Assembly (NCBI GenBank): GCA_017303535.1
Contig: JAFLCO010000019.1
Coordinates: 1-35,888 of the forward strand
Length of the DNA stretch: 35,888 nt
Source of the DNA: Planctomycetota bacterium
GTDB lineage: Bacteria > Planctomycetota > Planctomycetia > Pirellulales > PNKZ01
Direction of reading: 5' to 3'
Shown here: positions 17,407 to 25,255 of the stretch, piece by piece
How the letters are laid out: the number at the start of each line of letters is the position of its first letter
Position numbering within the stretch: the first letter of the stretch is position 1
Made by a program: the position numbers and the translations under genes
The notes under the pieces: model-generated
What the model was told of the DNA's origin: nothing
The model's database searches: none
The model's input: the letters and a program-made list of their open reading frames with translations, nothing else

Positions 17407-18411
17407 TCAGTCCTTAGCCAGTCGGGCCGTCGGGATGCGCAGGAAGAATAGCCCCGGCCCTCCTTCCTGCTGTTTGTCGATGTCGTAAAACACGACGCCG
17501 ATCGTCGCCGCATCCAGTTGCACCGTGCGGGGGCACGCGCGGCCATTGATCGCTCGGCCGGGATTGTAGTACTCATACGATCGCTCCCAGGTCAGCCCGT
17601 CGTCGTCGGAAATGCGATAGCGAATCCGCTCGCCCCCGAAGCCGGGCCCCAAGATTTCCGAGGCCAGCAATCGTCCGTCGGCCAGGCAAACCATTTCGTG
17701 CCGCCATCCTTGCGACTTCAAATCCGGAAAGCCTTCGATCGTCGACCACGTCTTCCCTTCGTCGGTCGAGCGGAGCCCGAAGCCGCTGACCAGCGTCCCT
17801 CGCGGCGTGCGAACGATCGGCACCAGCCCATGCTTGCGGCCGTCGCCGAGCGGTTCGGCTTGGGAAGTCGTCGGATCGAACACGAGCGTGCGATCGTCGA
17901 GAGACGCCAGCCAGCGGTTCGGCGCGAGTTCCACGATCGGGTGCCGAATCACGCTCCGCACTTTTTCATCGCGAGGAAACGGCTGCGGTTCGCTCCATGT
18001 CGCGCCGTCGTCGCTCGAAGTCGAGTGGAGCACGCTCCGCGGTTCGGTTTCCACATTCGGCCCGCTCCAGCGGTTCCAGCAGTGCAACAACCGCCCGTCT
18101 TTCAATGTCGTGAGCGACCCGGGGTAATAAGTCTTGCCGAGAGTATGCACAAACGGCTCCGGCACGCTCCACGTTCGGCCGCCGTCGGGCGAGCGCGTGA
18201 TTCGCAAGTCGCGGTGGTTCTTGTGCCCGTAGATCACGACGAGTACGCCGCGCGGCGAAAGGCAAATCGACGGATGAATGTGACCATCGATCGGCGCCGC
18301 GATCCGCACCGGCCGCGACGTCTCATCGCTCGCACCTTCCGCGGCATCGGCAACGGCGGCAAGTAACGACCAACCGACCAGCGCCGCCGCGAGCAGGTTT
18401 CTTCGTTTCAT
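17407..18411 (-). CDS. Secreted sialidase-like (BNR/Asp-box) protein
   Basis: A 334-residue exported protein with signal peptide MKRRNLLAAALVGWSLL and a likely cleavage at ADA-AEG. The sequence has at least four Asp-box motifs of the SxDxGxTW type: SPDGGRTW, SDDGATW, STDEGKTW and SDDDGLTW. These define the six-bladed beta-propeller of the sialidase superfamily. An RPVRIAAPIDGHIHPSICLSPRG segment precedes the first blade. Whether it cleaves sialic acids is not shown; Asp-box proteins of this length in planctomycetes are often just annotated exo-alpha-sialidase. ATG 18411 has a GGGGGAGCGG stretch upstream. Confidence 0.8.
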   Translation of the reverse strand: MKRRNLLAAALVGWSLLAAVADAAEGASDETSRPVRIAAPIDGHIHPSICLSPRGVLVVIYGHKNHRDLRITRSPDGGRTWSVPEPFVHTLGKTYYPGSLTTLKDGRLLHCWNRWSGPNVETEPRSVLHSTSSDDGATWSEPQPFPRDEKVRSVIRHPIVELAPNRWLASLDDRTLVFDPTTSQAEPLGDGRKHGLVPIVRTPRGTLVSGFGLRSTDEGKTWSTIEGFPDLKSQGWRHEMVCLADGRLLASEILGPGFGGERIRYRISDDDGLTWERSYEYYNPGRAINGRACPRTVQLDAATIGVVFYDIDKQQEGGPGLFFLRIPTARLAKD

Positions 18412-18529
18412 AGTTCCGCTCCCCCTGACTCAGGCTCATGACAATCTCTTCCCGCGCGATCATAATCGGCCCGACGAACCTGCCGCAAACTTTATGTAGT
18501 CCGCTCTCTTGCCGGAGTCGCCGCATCTC

Positions 18530-19147
18530 ATGACCGCCGAACGCTCGAAGTCCGCCGCCGCCGCGAAGTCGCGTTGTCCCTGGGCTCGCGGCGAGCAGTA
18601 CGTCGCCTATCACGACGAAGAATGGGGCGTTCCGCTGCACGACGATCGCGGGCTTTTCGAAATGCTCATTCTCGAAGGGGCCCAAGCCGGCTTGAGTTGG
18701 GAAACCATTCTCAAGAAGCGCGACAACTACCGCCGGGCCTTCGACCAATTCGACGCCGCAAAGATCGCTGGCTACGGCGATCGCCAAAAGGAGCGACTGC
18801 TCAACGACGCGGGCATCGTTCGCAACCGACTCAAGATCGACGCCACAATCATTAACGCTCGCGCCTTTCTCGAACTGCAAGACCAACTTGGCTCGTTCGA
18901 CGACTATCTCTGGTCGTTCGTCGACGGCCGGCCGATTCAAAATGCTCGCCTCTCACTTAAGGACGTTCCGGCCCGCACGGCCGAGTCGGACGCGATGAGC
19001 AAAGACCTGAAGCGCCGCGGCTTCAAGTTCGTCGGCACGACGATCTGCTACGCCTTCATGCAGGCCGTCGGAATGGTGAACGATCATCTCGTCGATTGCT
19101 TCCGACACAAGCAAGTCGCGAAGCTCGGCAAGCCGACTCGTCGTTAG
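18530..19147 (+). CDS. tag: DNA-3-methyladenine glycosylase I
   Basis: A 205-residue protein with the features of the Tag family. It has the N-terminal CPWA and the segments YHDEEWGVPLHDDRGLFEML and EGAQAGLSWETIL. Near the end GTTICYAFMQAVGMVNDH is followed by DCFRH, whose His/Cys plus the N-terminal Cys/His form the zinc site. It removes 3-methyladenine from alkylated DNA (base excision repair, cytoplasm). ATG 18530 gives the normal family length plus an about 15-residue N-terminal extension. Its 3' end overlaps the convergent cupin gene by 4 bp. The 118-bp divergent region before it must carry promoters for both this gene and the sialidase-like gene, but I cannot identify clear -35/-10 boxes. 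Confidence 0.93.
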   Translation: MTAERSKSAAAAKSRCPWARGEQYVAYHDEEWGVPLHDDRGLFEMLILEGAQAGLSWETILKKRDNYRRAFDQFDAAKIAGYGDRQKERLLNDAGIVRNRLKIDATIINARAFLELQDQLGSFDDYLWSFVDGRPIQNARLSLKDVPARTAESDAMSKDLKRRGFKFVGTTICYAFMQAVGMVNDHLVDCFRHKQVAKLGKPTRR

Positions 19148-19632
19148 TGCGGCGGCACGTCAATTGTTACTCCATAGCGCGGGGCCGCGGCCAGCAGACG
19201 CTCGATCTCTTCCTTCGACGGCGGCGGCACGGAAGTCGCTCCTGCTTCCATGGGCACGCCGGTTTCGAAAAACATCCGCTCGAGCCCGGCCGGAAATACG
19301 CTGATGATCATCCGTGCGGTCGCCGTGCCGTTGTTGCGAAAGGCGTGCTTGCTGCCGATCGGTAAGTGAGCGAACCCGCCGGGCCCGGCGACGTGCGTCG
19401 TGCCGTCGACCGTAAACGTGATTTCCCCTTCGATGACGTAAAACGACTCGTCTTCGCGCGCGTGAACATGCGGCGGCGGCCCACCTCCCGGCGGCACGAC
19501 GGCCTCCCACATCGCATATTTCCCGCCGGTCTGCTCGCCGACGGCCAGAAACCGATACAAATCGCCGACCACTCCGACGACCGGCCCCTCCCCTGCCCCG
19601 GCGATCGTCGCCCCTTGCTGACTGTTCGTCAT
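19144..19632 (-). CDS. Cupin domain protein
   Basis: A 162-residue single cupin. The metal-binding motif 1 reads PHVHAREDESFYVIEGE (His, His, Glu) and motif 2 is FAHLPIGSKHAF. The preceding GGGPPPHVH is typical of small quercetinase-like or sugar-binding cupins. The C terminus is short, with FFETGVP and a helical SKEEIERLL segment. Function in the cell is unknown; no partner gene is apparent. ATG 19632 has AGGGAG upstream and gives a sensible N terminus; an in-frame ATG at 19653 is the alternative. Confidence 0.8.
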   Translation of the reverse strand: MTNSQQGATIAGAGEGPVVGVVGDLYRFLAVGEQTGGKYAMWEAVVPPGGGPPPHVHAREDESFYVIEGEITFTVDGTTHVAGPGGFAHLPIGSKHAFRNNGTATARMIISVFPAGLERMFFETGVPMEAGATSVPPPSKEEIERLLAAAPRYGVTIDVPPH

Positions 19633-19690
19633 TGGATCGCTCCCTAAGAACATTAATCACGGCTCGCCCGACCATCATGACGGCATTCGA

Positions 19691-20113
19691 AAATCGACGT
19701 AAGTCCCGATTCGCTTGCGCGACTTACGACGAAAGCGCAATTCAGTTGCAATTACGAGTGCGTACTATTTTGGAAAAGAGTACGCACCCTTAGTTCCTAG
19801 TGTCGGAGTGCGTACTTTTTCGCGCGCGAAGTGCGCACCCCGTTCCAGATGTACGCAGTGCGCGTCGACGTAAGTGCCGATTCGCTTGCGCGACTTACGT
19901 CGATTCCTAGACCTAGCGAGCGGCGGGGTTTATCCCCGCCGTCCGGTCTTTTCAACGTGAGAACCGGCGGCAGCAGACGGCGGGGATAAACCCCGCCGCT
20001 CGCTACAAACAGAACCGAATTGCCAAAGAACTAACCCCGTATTTTCCACTTTTACGGAGTCGATTCAAATCACTTTTTGGCCGGCCAAAAAGGGCTCTTG
20101 ATTTTGGCCACGG
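19691..20113. repeat. Composite palindromic element, copy A
   Basis: A gene-free stretch made of successive inverted repeats. In order: 8-bp arms 19698-19705/19721-19728; 9-bp arms 19758-19766/19779-19787; arms around the CGCGCGCG core at 19806-19840; 11-bp arms 19865-19875/19893-19903; perfect 30-bp arms 19914-19943/19976-20005; and an 18-bp perfect palindrome 20074-20091 centred on GGCCGGCC. The reverse complement of this stretch matches 33338-33759 along its whole length; by eye roughly 85% of positions agree, mostly substitutions. No ORF is convincing. The rest of the gap to 20158 shows nothing further. Confidence 0.9.
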
Positions 20114-20158
20114 CTTGTCGTCTCGCTGCGGTCCAAGCGAGGAGCGTCGCGCGCATCG

Positions 20159-20950
20159 CTACTTGCCCGCGTATCCGGCTTGCGGCGGCGCGGCAACTCC
20201 GCGGGCGGCCGCAAGCGCCTGCTTCGCCGCGGCGACGAGCATCCACGACGGTTCGCCGATGCAAAAGAAGTTGTAGCCGCGCTCGACCAAGTTCTTCGCG
20301 TCGCCGATCATCCACGTCGGTTTGCCCGCGGCGACGGCCGCCGCTCGGATCTGTTCGAGAGCGCCAAGTAGTTTCGGGTCGTCCATGACGCCGCAGATGC
20401 CGAGTTCGGCCGAAAGATCGTAAGGTCCGACCGCCAGGACCGACGTCACTTCATGGGCCGCGATCGCCGCAAGATTTTCCATCCCGAGCTTCGTTTCGAT
20501 TTGCGGCATGACCAGGAAATGATCTTCGACCGTTTCCTTCCACGCCGGATAGCGATAGTTTTCCACCCAGCGATTGCCGACGCCGCCGGGACGCCGCCTG
20601 CCGCGCGGGGGCATGAAGATCGCATCACGGACCGCGTCGAGATCCGCCGCCGTTTCTACACTTGCCAATAAGAAACCGCAGCAGCCCAGGTCGATCGCCA
20701 ATCGTAAGTTGGAATAGTCGTTGGCTCGCGGCCGGATAAGCACCGGAAAGTTCAGTCGGCGCCCGGTCGCGCAGACCTCGGCGACTAGCTCCGGCCCGTG
20801 CGGTCCGTGTTCCATATCGACGATCAGATAGTCGAGCCCGGCCCGTTGGCAAAGCTCGACGAGGTCGGTCCAAACGTGATCGGTCGCCAACATCCCGGCG
20901 ACCAACTCGCCGCGCTTGACCCGATCTAAAAGCTCTTTCGCCGGCTGCAT
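20159..20950 (-). CDS. HpcH/HpaI aldolase/citrate-lyase family protein
   Basis: A 263-residue class II-type (metal-dependent) aldolase of the HpcH/HpaI family. Visible: LIVDMEHGPHG (early substrate/metal region), VLIRPRANDY, a GCCGFLLASVETAAD strand, and MPQIETKLGMENL with the metal-binding Glu, followed by VGPYDLSAELG. Such enzymes cleave 2-keto-3-deoxy sugar acids or 4-hydroxy-2-oxo acids to pyruvate and an aldehyde. The substrate here is unknown. ATG 20950 has AAGGACG upstream. The 3' end abuts repeat copy A. The C-terminal 20 residues are Ala/Pro-rich and probably disordered. Confidence 0.85.
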   Translation of the reverse strand: MQPAKELLDRVKRGELVAGMLATDHVWTDLVELCQRAGLDYLIVDMEHGPHGPELVAEVCATGRRLNFPVLIRPRANDYSNLRLAIDLGCCGFLLASVETAADLDAVRDAIFMPPRGRRRPGGVGNRWVENYRYPAWKETVEDHFLVMPQIETKLGMENLAAIAAHEVTSVLAVGPYDLSAELGICGVMDDPKLLGALEQIRAAAVAAGKPTWMIGDAKNLVERGYNFFCIGEPSWMLVAAAKQALAAARGVAAPPQAGYAGK

Positions 20951-20966
20951 TCATTCGTCCTTATTT

Positions 20967-21149
20967 ACCACGGAGCCACAGAGACACAGAGAAGAAAAGG
21001 AACCACAGATGAACGCAGATGCACGCAGATAAGAAAACAGAAGATGCCTAGAGATAATCTTCCGTCTTGCCTTCATCGGTGTTTATCTGCGTCCATCTGT
21101 GGTTAAGTTTTTTCTGCTGCTTTCCTTTGTGTCTCTGTGCCTCTGTGGT
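20967..21149. repeat. Nested inverted repeat (ACCACAGAG-type)
   Basis: The intergenic region is one large interrupted hairpin. Outer arms: 20967 onward (ACCACGGAGCCACAGAGAC) and its imperfect complement ending at 21149. Inner arms: AACCACAGATGAACGCAGAT near 21000 and its complement ATCTGCGTCCATCTGTGGTT near 21090-21110. Arms of this wording are familiar to me as dispersed intergenic repeats in several bacterial groups, including planctomycetes. It lies between two minus-strand genes and could also act as a transcript-processing or termination signal. Confidence 0.85.
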
Positions 21150-21153
21150 TCAA

Positions 21154-22629
21154 TTACTGTGCGTCGGCCTCTTCCAAGAGTTTCAATAGCGGCCGGTATG
21201 CGTGTTGGTTCATCACGGCGATGTAGGCCCGATCGCTCGGCGTACGGGCCACCGCCGCCATCGCATTGCAACAGTTGCTTGCCGAGTCGATCGCTTTTTC
21301 GAGTTCGGTGATCTGCGTTTCCTTATCCCCTTTGCGTTTGGCAGCTCCGGCGCGGCGGAGCGACTCGCAGACGTTGACGTACTCGGCCGCGAACTCAAAC
21401 TTGCGGGCGTACGGCAGCGTGAAGGCCCGGCCCCCTTCGCGAGCCCGAGTGTTGGCGCGGTACATCTCGTTCATCGCATTGAGGTAATGCGTACGGGCCG
21501 CGTTCCACCAGCCCGGCACCGGCTCGGTCGCTTCGAAATGCCGCAAGAACATCTGCGGTCCGAGCACGCCGAATTGATCGTCGCTGCGGTTCACAAGCAG
21601 CGTCGCCCGTTCGTATTCCTCGAAGGCCCGAGCGACTCGGCCGCCCACTTCGGTGCCGCAGATTGGAGTGAGAATCTCTTCGTAGATTGTTTGATGGGAA
21701 AAATGCGGGTCGACGTCGAGCCGGCTGTTGGCCGTGAGGTAATAGTCGACGTGCAATGCATTCAGGGCGTCGGTTTGTGCGACCACGGCGCCGCTGGGCG
21801 CATCGACCACTTCAATGCCGAGTCGCTTGCCTTCGTCGCGGATCGTTTGCAGGAGCTTGGTCGCCGCGGCGGCACGCCCTGCGGCCATTGTCGAGGCGGA
21901 GGCGAGGTAGGCGTTGTCGAAGGCTTTCGCGCTTTGGAAGGCCGCGCGGCCCATCGTATCGGAGTTGATTTCGATCGGCAGGCCGGTCTCTTTGCCGGCG
22001 AGATTCTTGGCCGAGGCATCCAGCACGACCTTGCGGTAACGGAGCTTCGACAACTGGTGCAACAGAGCTTTCCAATCGCCGACGCCCCAGGCCGCATAGT
22101 CGAGCGGTGAAGCGAACGTCGCGTTAAAGGTCAGGTCGCGCTTTTCCGACGGGCGACCGACGGCGTCGATCTCCGCCTTCTCGAGCGACGGCGGCTCGGC
22201 CGGGTACAAATCGCCGAACGTGAAATAGCGGACTCCCAGCCGCCACCCGAGTTCATAGGCCGCATCTTTCACGGCCGCGGGGCTCGCTCCGACGACGGCG
22301 ACGACCGGGCGAGCGCCGTCGTGATACGTTTTCACGGCGAAGTCGTTCCGCACAACGGCCGGCAGATTAAGCTTGAGCTGTCCAAACGCCGGATTCGACG
22401 ACGGCGTGCCGACCACGACGACCGGACCGTTGCCGGCCGGCAACGCATTTCCCACTCGGGCTTCGGCGCCGTACAGCTTCTTCAGCAGCGCCGCGGCTTC
22501 GTCGGCCGCGAGCTTTTCCAGGGCATCGGCCTTCGGGCCCACGACGATGTCGATCGTCGGGCCTGCGGCATGGACCACGCTACACAACGACGCGGCGACG
22601 ACGAAGACCGCCGAAATGCGAATGTTCAT
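21154..22629 (-). CDS. Secreted protein with alpha-glucuronidase-N-terminal-like domain
   Basis: A 491-residue exported protein; signal peptide MNIRISAVFVVAASLCSVVHA. The first about 130 mature residues (IDIVVGPKADALEKLAADEA, KKLYGAEA, VVVVGTPSSNPAF, AAYELGWRLGVRYFTFGDLYP) resemble the accessory N-terminal domain seen before the barrel of GH67/GH115 alpha-glucuronidases and related planctomycete proteins. A catalytic barrel is not evident to me: the rest is mixed helix, with a helical C-terminal part (from about 340) rich in NAMNEMYRANTRARE-like segments. So a carbohydrate-related role is plausible but an enzymatic one is not shown. It lies 6 bp downstream of the propeller gene, so they are probably cotranscribed. 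Confidence 0.65.
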   Translation of the reverse strand: MNIRISAVFVVAASLCSVVHAAGPTIDIVVGPKADALEKLAADEAAALLKKLYGAEARVGNALPAGNGPVVVVGTPSSNPAFGQLKLNLPAVVRNDFAVKTYHDGARPVVAVVGASPAAVKDAAYELGWRLGVRYFTFGDLYPAEPPSLEKAEIDAVGRPSEKRDLTFNATFASPLDYAAWGVGDWKALLHQLSKLRYRKVVLDASAKNLAGKETGLPIEINSDTMGRAAFQSAKAFDNAYLASASTMAAGRAAAATKLLQTIRDEGKRLGIEVVDAPSGAVVAQTDALNALHVDYYLTANSRLDVDPHFSHQTIYEEILTPICGTEVGGRVARAFEEYERATLLVNRSDDQFGVLGPQMFLRHFEATEPVPGWWNAARTHYLNAMNEMYRANTRAREGGRAFTLPYARKFEFAAEYVNVCESLRRAGAAKRKGDKETQITELEKAIDSASNCCNAMAAVARTPSDRAYIAVMNQHAYRPLLKLLEEADAQ

Positions 22630-22635
22630 GTCGGG

Positions 22636-24066
22636 TTACTTTTCTTGAGCGCAAACGAGCGAATTTTTCGTCCGTACGAAAATGCGACCCGCGGAAATAG
22701 CGGGCGTGGAGATGATCGAATCGCCCAGTTCATTGCGAGCGAGCACGTCGAGTTCCGGCCCGGCCTTGAGCACGATTACGGAGCCGGGCTCGGAGGTGAC
22801 ATAGATTTTGCCGTCGCCGGCGATGGGCGAGGCGTAATAGTCGCCGAACTTGCCGAGCCGCTTCAATTCCCAGTGCGACTCGCCGGCCTTGGTGCCGAAA
22901 CTGCTGGAGATGCCCCCCTTCTTCACGACGAAGAGTTGCTCGCCGGCCACGATCGGCGACGAAAGATTCGAAGGGCTCTTGTTCTTCACGTTCCAGAGCA
23001 CGTGCGTCTTGGTGACGTCGCCGGAGCCGCCGCCCCGTATGGCCTGAATCGTCGTGCCGCCGCCGACCATATTGTCGGGCGATTGAAAGGCCGTGTCGAG
23101 TTCGGCTTCGCGGAGAACGCCGTCGCCGTTTTTGTCGGACTGATTGAACCGCGAGGCGAACTCTTTCGGAACTTCGGCCAGCGTCAGTTCGCCGTTCTGA
23201 TTCGTGTCGAGCCATTCGAGCAAGGCATACTTGAGCGTGCGCGTTTCGTCGCCGTAGCTCTGCACGGAGATATAGATGACGTCGTCCCGCACCACGGGCG
23301 AGGTCATCACCGTGCGCGGCATCGTGTTGCAGGTCCAAAGTTCTTTGCCGATCGCCGGATCGTAACCTTTGAGCTTGCCGGAGCCGGCGAGCACTAGGTC
23401 CGTCCGGCCGCCGGCGGTGCAGAGCACGGGCACGGCGTAGCCGGCGAGCATGTCGGTCCGTTCCACCTTCCAGCGAAGCGTACCGGTTGCGGCGTCGATC
23501 GCGAAGAGCGTCGGCGCCAGATCGTCGTCTTGGCAGAAGTAGACCGTGTCTTGATAAACGATCGGCGACATCGCCGCGCCCCAGTCCATGAGGTAGGCGG
23601 GCTTGGGAAGTTCGAACTTCCAGTCGACCTTGCCGGTTTCGATGTCGAGCGCGATCAGGCCGAGCGTGCTAAAATGAGCGTAGACCTTCTTGCCGTCGCT
23701 GCACGGCGTCGACGAGGCGTGGCTATTCGGCGGCGTGATTCGCGGCAGTTTGCCGGTGGCCAGTTTCGTGTGCCAAAGTTCTTTGCCGGTCGCCGCGTCG
23801 TACGCCAGCACGCTGAAGGTTTCATCACCGCTCATGGCCGTGGTGATGCAGCGATCGGCCACGACGATCGGGCAGCCGATGCCGTCGCCCAGCTTGACGG
23901 ACCAAGCGATGTTCTTGCCGTCGTCGGTGGAGAATTCCGTCGGCAGCGAATGCGTTTCCGCGGAAACTCCCGAACCGTTGGGCCCACGAAACTGCGGCCA
24001 ATCGTCGGCATTGGCGATGGCGGCCAACAGAATAACGAGGCACCAACTGTAGCCGACTGTCCGCAT
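22636..24066 (-). CDS. Secreted PQQ-type beta-propeller protein with two EF-hands
   Basis: A 476-residue exported protein: signal peptide MRTVGYSWCLVILLAAIANA, then DDWPQFRGPNGSG, the standard planctomycete start of a PQQ-like propeller. Blade motifs such as AYDAATGKELWHTKL, ALDIETGKVDWKFEL and AIDAATGTLRWKVE recur. Two canonical EF-hand calcium loops are inserted: DTNQNGELTLAE (287-298) and DKNGDGVLREAE (311-322), genomic 23101-23208. Blades resume after them. Start ATG 24066 has GGAGAG upstream; an in-frame start at 24171 would bury the signal peptide. Role unknown: a periplasmic binding or scaffold protein rather than a proven dehydrogenase. Confidence 0.85.
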   Translation of the reverse strand: MRTVGYSWCLVILLAAIANADDWPQFRGPNGSGVSAETHSLPTEFSTDDGKNIAWSVKLGDGIGCPIVVADRCITTAMSGDETFSVLAYDAATGKELWHTKLATGKLPRITPPNSHASSTPCSDGKKVYAHFSTLGLIALDIETGKVDWKFELPKPAYLMDWGAAMSPIVYQDTVYFCQDDDLAPTLFAIDAATGTLRWKVERTDMLAGYAVPVLCTAGGRTDLVLAGSGKLKGYDPAIGKELWTCNTMPRTVMTSPVVRDDVIYISVQSYGDETRTLKYALLEWLDTNQNGELTLAEVPKEFASRFNQSDKNGDGVLREAELDTAFQSPDNMVGGGTTIQAIRGGGSGDVTKTHVLWNVKNKSPSNLSSPIVAGEQLFVVKKGGISSSFGTKAGESHWELKRLGKFGDYYASPIAGDGKIYVTSEPGSVIVLKAGPELDVLARNELGDSIISTPAISAGRIFVRTKNSLVCAQEK

Positions 24067-24212
24067 CTCGAACTCTCCGAAGTGCCCGCTCTTCGCAGTA
24101 CCTGGCCCCTGCTCCGCGATGAACTCGCGGCTTGTGCGGCGCATGATAAACGGCCGCGCGGCGCGAAGCAACGAACGGCGCGGTTATAGAGAATCAGCGG
24201 CGCCTTCTCAGT

Positions 24213-25241
24213 TCAGTGGCCTTGTCGCGCGCCGGCGACGAGTCCGGCGGCGATGTCGTAGAACATCGCTTGAATCTGCTGCGGCGTTTGACCGAGCCGG
24301 CGCGAGGCGCGCTTCATGGCCCGCAACTGTTCGTAGCGCGTGAAGGTCATCCGCCCGTCGCAATGCACCAAGCTCAGCGACTGGTTCGTTTCGGAAAGGT
24401 ACGCCCAGGCATAGCCGAAGCTGATGTACTTTCCGCGCAGGACGCCGACCGGCACGTCGTCGCTGCCGTACATCACGCGGTTCGGGTCGACGTTCGAGAG
24501 TAGCGCGTCGATCGCATCCGTCTCGCAAACGCTGGAGACGTCGTACCACAGGTTCGGCAGCTTGCGCAGCACGGGGCCGGCTCGTTCGATCGCCCAGTGC
24601 GAATAGCTGCGGGCACAGTGAGCCAAGATCCAACGCACGTTCGGGTACTTCGCCGAAAGGTCTTCGAGGTCACGAAGGTTCTCCGGGTCGGCGATGGCGT
24701 CGCGCTTCGAGATGTGCATCATGACGATGAGCCCGCGGCGATCGGCGATCGACAGGAATCGCTCGGGCAAAAAGTCCGTCATCCGGCAGTTGGCGGCGTC
24801 GCCGGTCGCGGAATAGAAGCGGTACGGCTTGAAGCCGATGTGTCCGTGCCGGTCGAGTTCGGCCTCCGCCTCTTCGTCGCTCATCCGCGGATGCGCGAGC
24901 ATCAGCGAGGCCGAACGTGGGTCTTTCGCCGATTCGCGGGCCACCCACTCGTTCGACGCGGCGAAATCGCAAGGGTACGGAAAGGGAAACGGAAACGAAA
25001 GCCGGCTGACGTCGCGGCCCGGCATGAGCGCGGCATCGACGGCCTGCGCGAGTTCGTAGGGCACGTCGACCCAATCATCGCCGACGAATTTTTTGTAGGG
25101 GCCGGCGTCTTTGTTCGGATCGAGGTTGAACGCGAAACGGTAAAGGTGCGTATGAACGTCGAACACGCGCTGCGGGACGTATTCGTCGAGCTCCTCACGC
25201 CAAATGCGACGATCGACGTCGTTAAGTTCGAGCGATTTCAT
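24213..25241 (-). CDS. Amidohydrolase family protein (metal-dependent hydrolase/decarboxylase type)
   Basis: A 342-residue TIM-barrel amidohydrolase of the amidohydrolase-2 (ACMS-decarboxylase-like) type. Key parts: FDVHTHLYRF with His30-x-His32, GFKPYRFY, VMMHISKRDA, ILAHCARSY and MYGSDDVPVG (late metal/acid-base Asp). The frame is open far upstream, to 26372, but that part is antisense-free noise over the aminotransferase gene; ATG 25241 is just before the conserved N terminus. The gap to the upstream aminotransferase stop is 14 bp, so the two form an operon. Substrate unknown. The C-terminal end has helical RASRRLGQTPQQIQAMFYD, normal for the family. Confidence 0.82.
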   Translation of the reverse strand: MKSLELNDVDRRIWREELDEYVPQRVFDVHTHLYRFAFNLDPNKDAGPYKKFVGDDWVDVPYELAQAVDAALMPGRDVSRLSFPFPFPYPCDFAASNEWVARESAKDPRSASLMLAHPRMSDEEAEAELDRHGHIGFKPYRFYSATGDAANCRMTDFLPERFLSIADRRGLIVMMHISKRDAIADPENLRDLEDLSAKYPNVRWILAHCARSYSHWAIERAGPVLRKLPNLWYDVSSVCETDAIDALLSNVDPNRVMYGSDDVPVGVLRGKYISFGYAWAYLSETNQSLSLVHCDGRMTFTRYEQLRAMKRASRRLGQTPQQIQAMFYDIAAGLVAGARQGH

Positions 25242-25255
25242 CGGTGCGAATTGGG

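Noticed and set aside
19691..20113. CRISPR array
   Set aside because: The repeated units are palindromes of differing sequence and size without regular unique spacers, and no cas gene is present.
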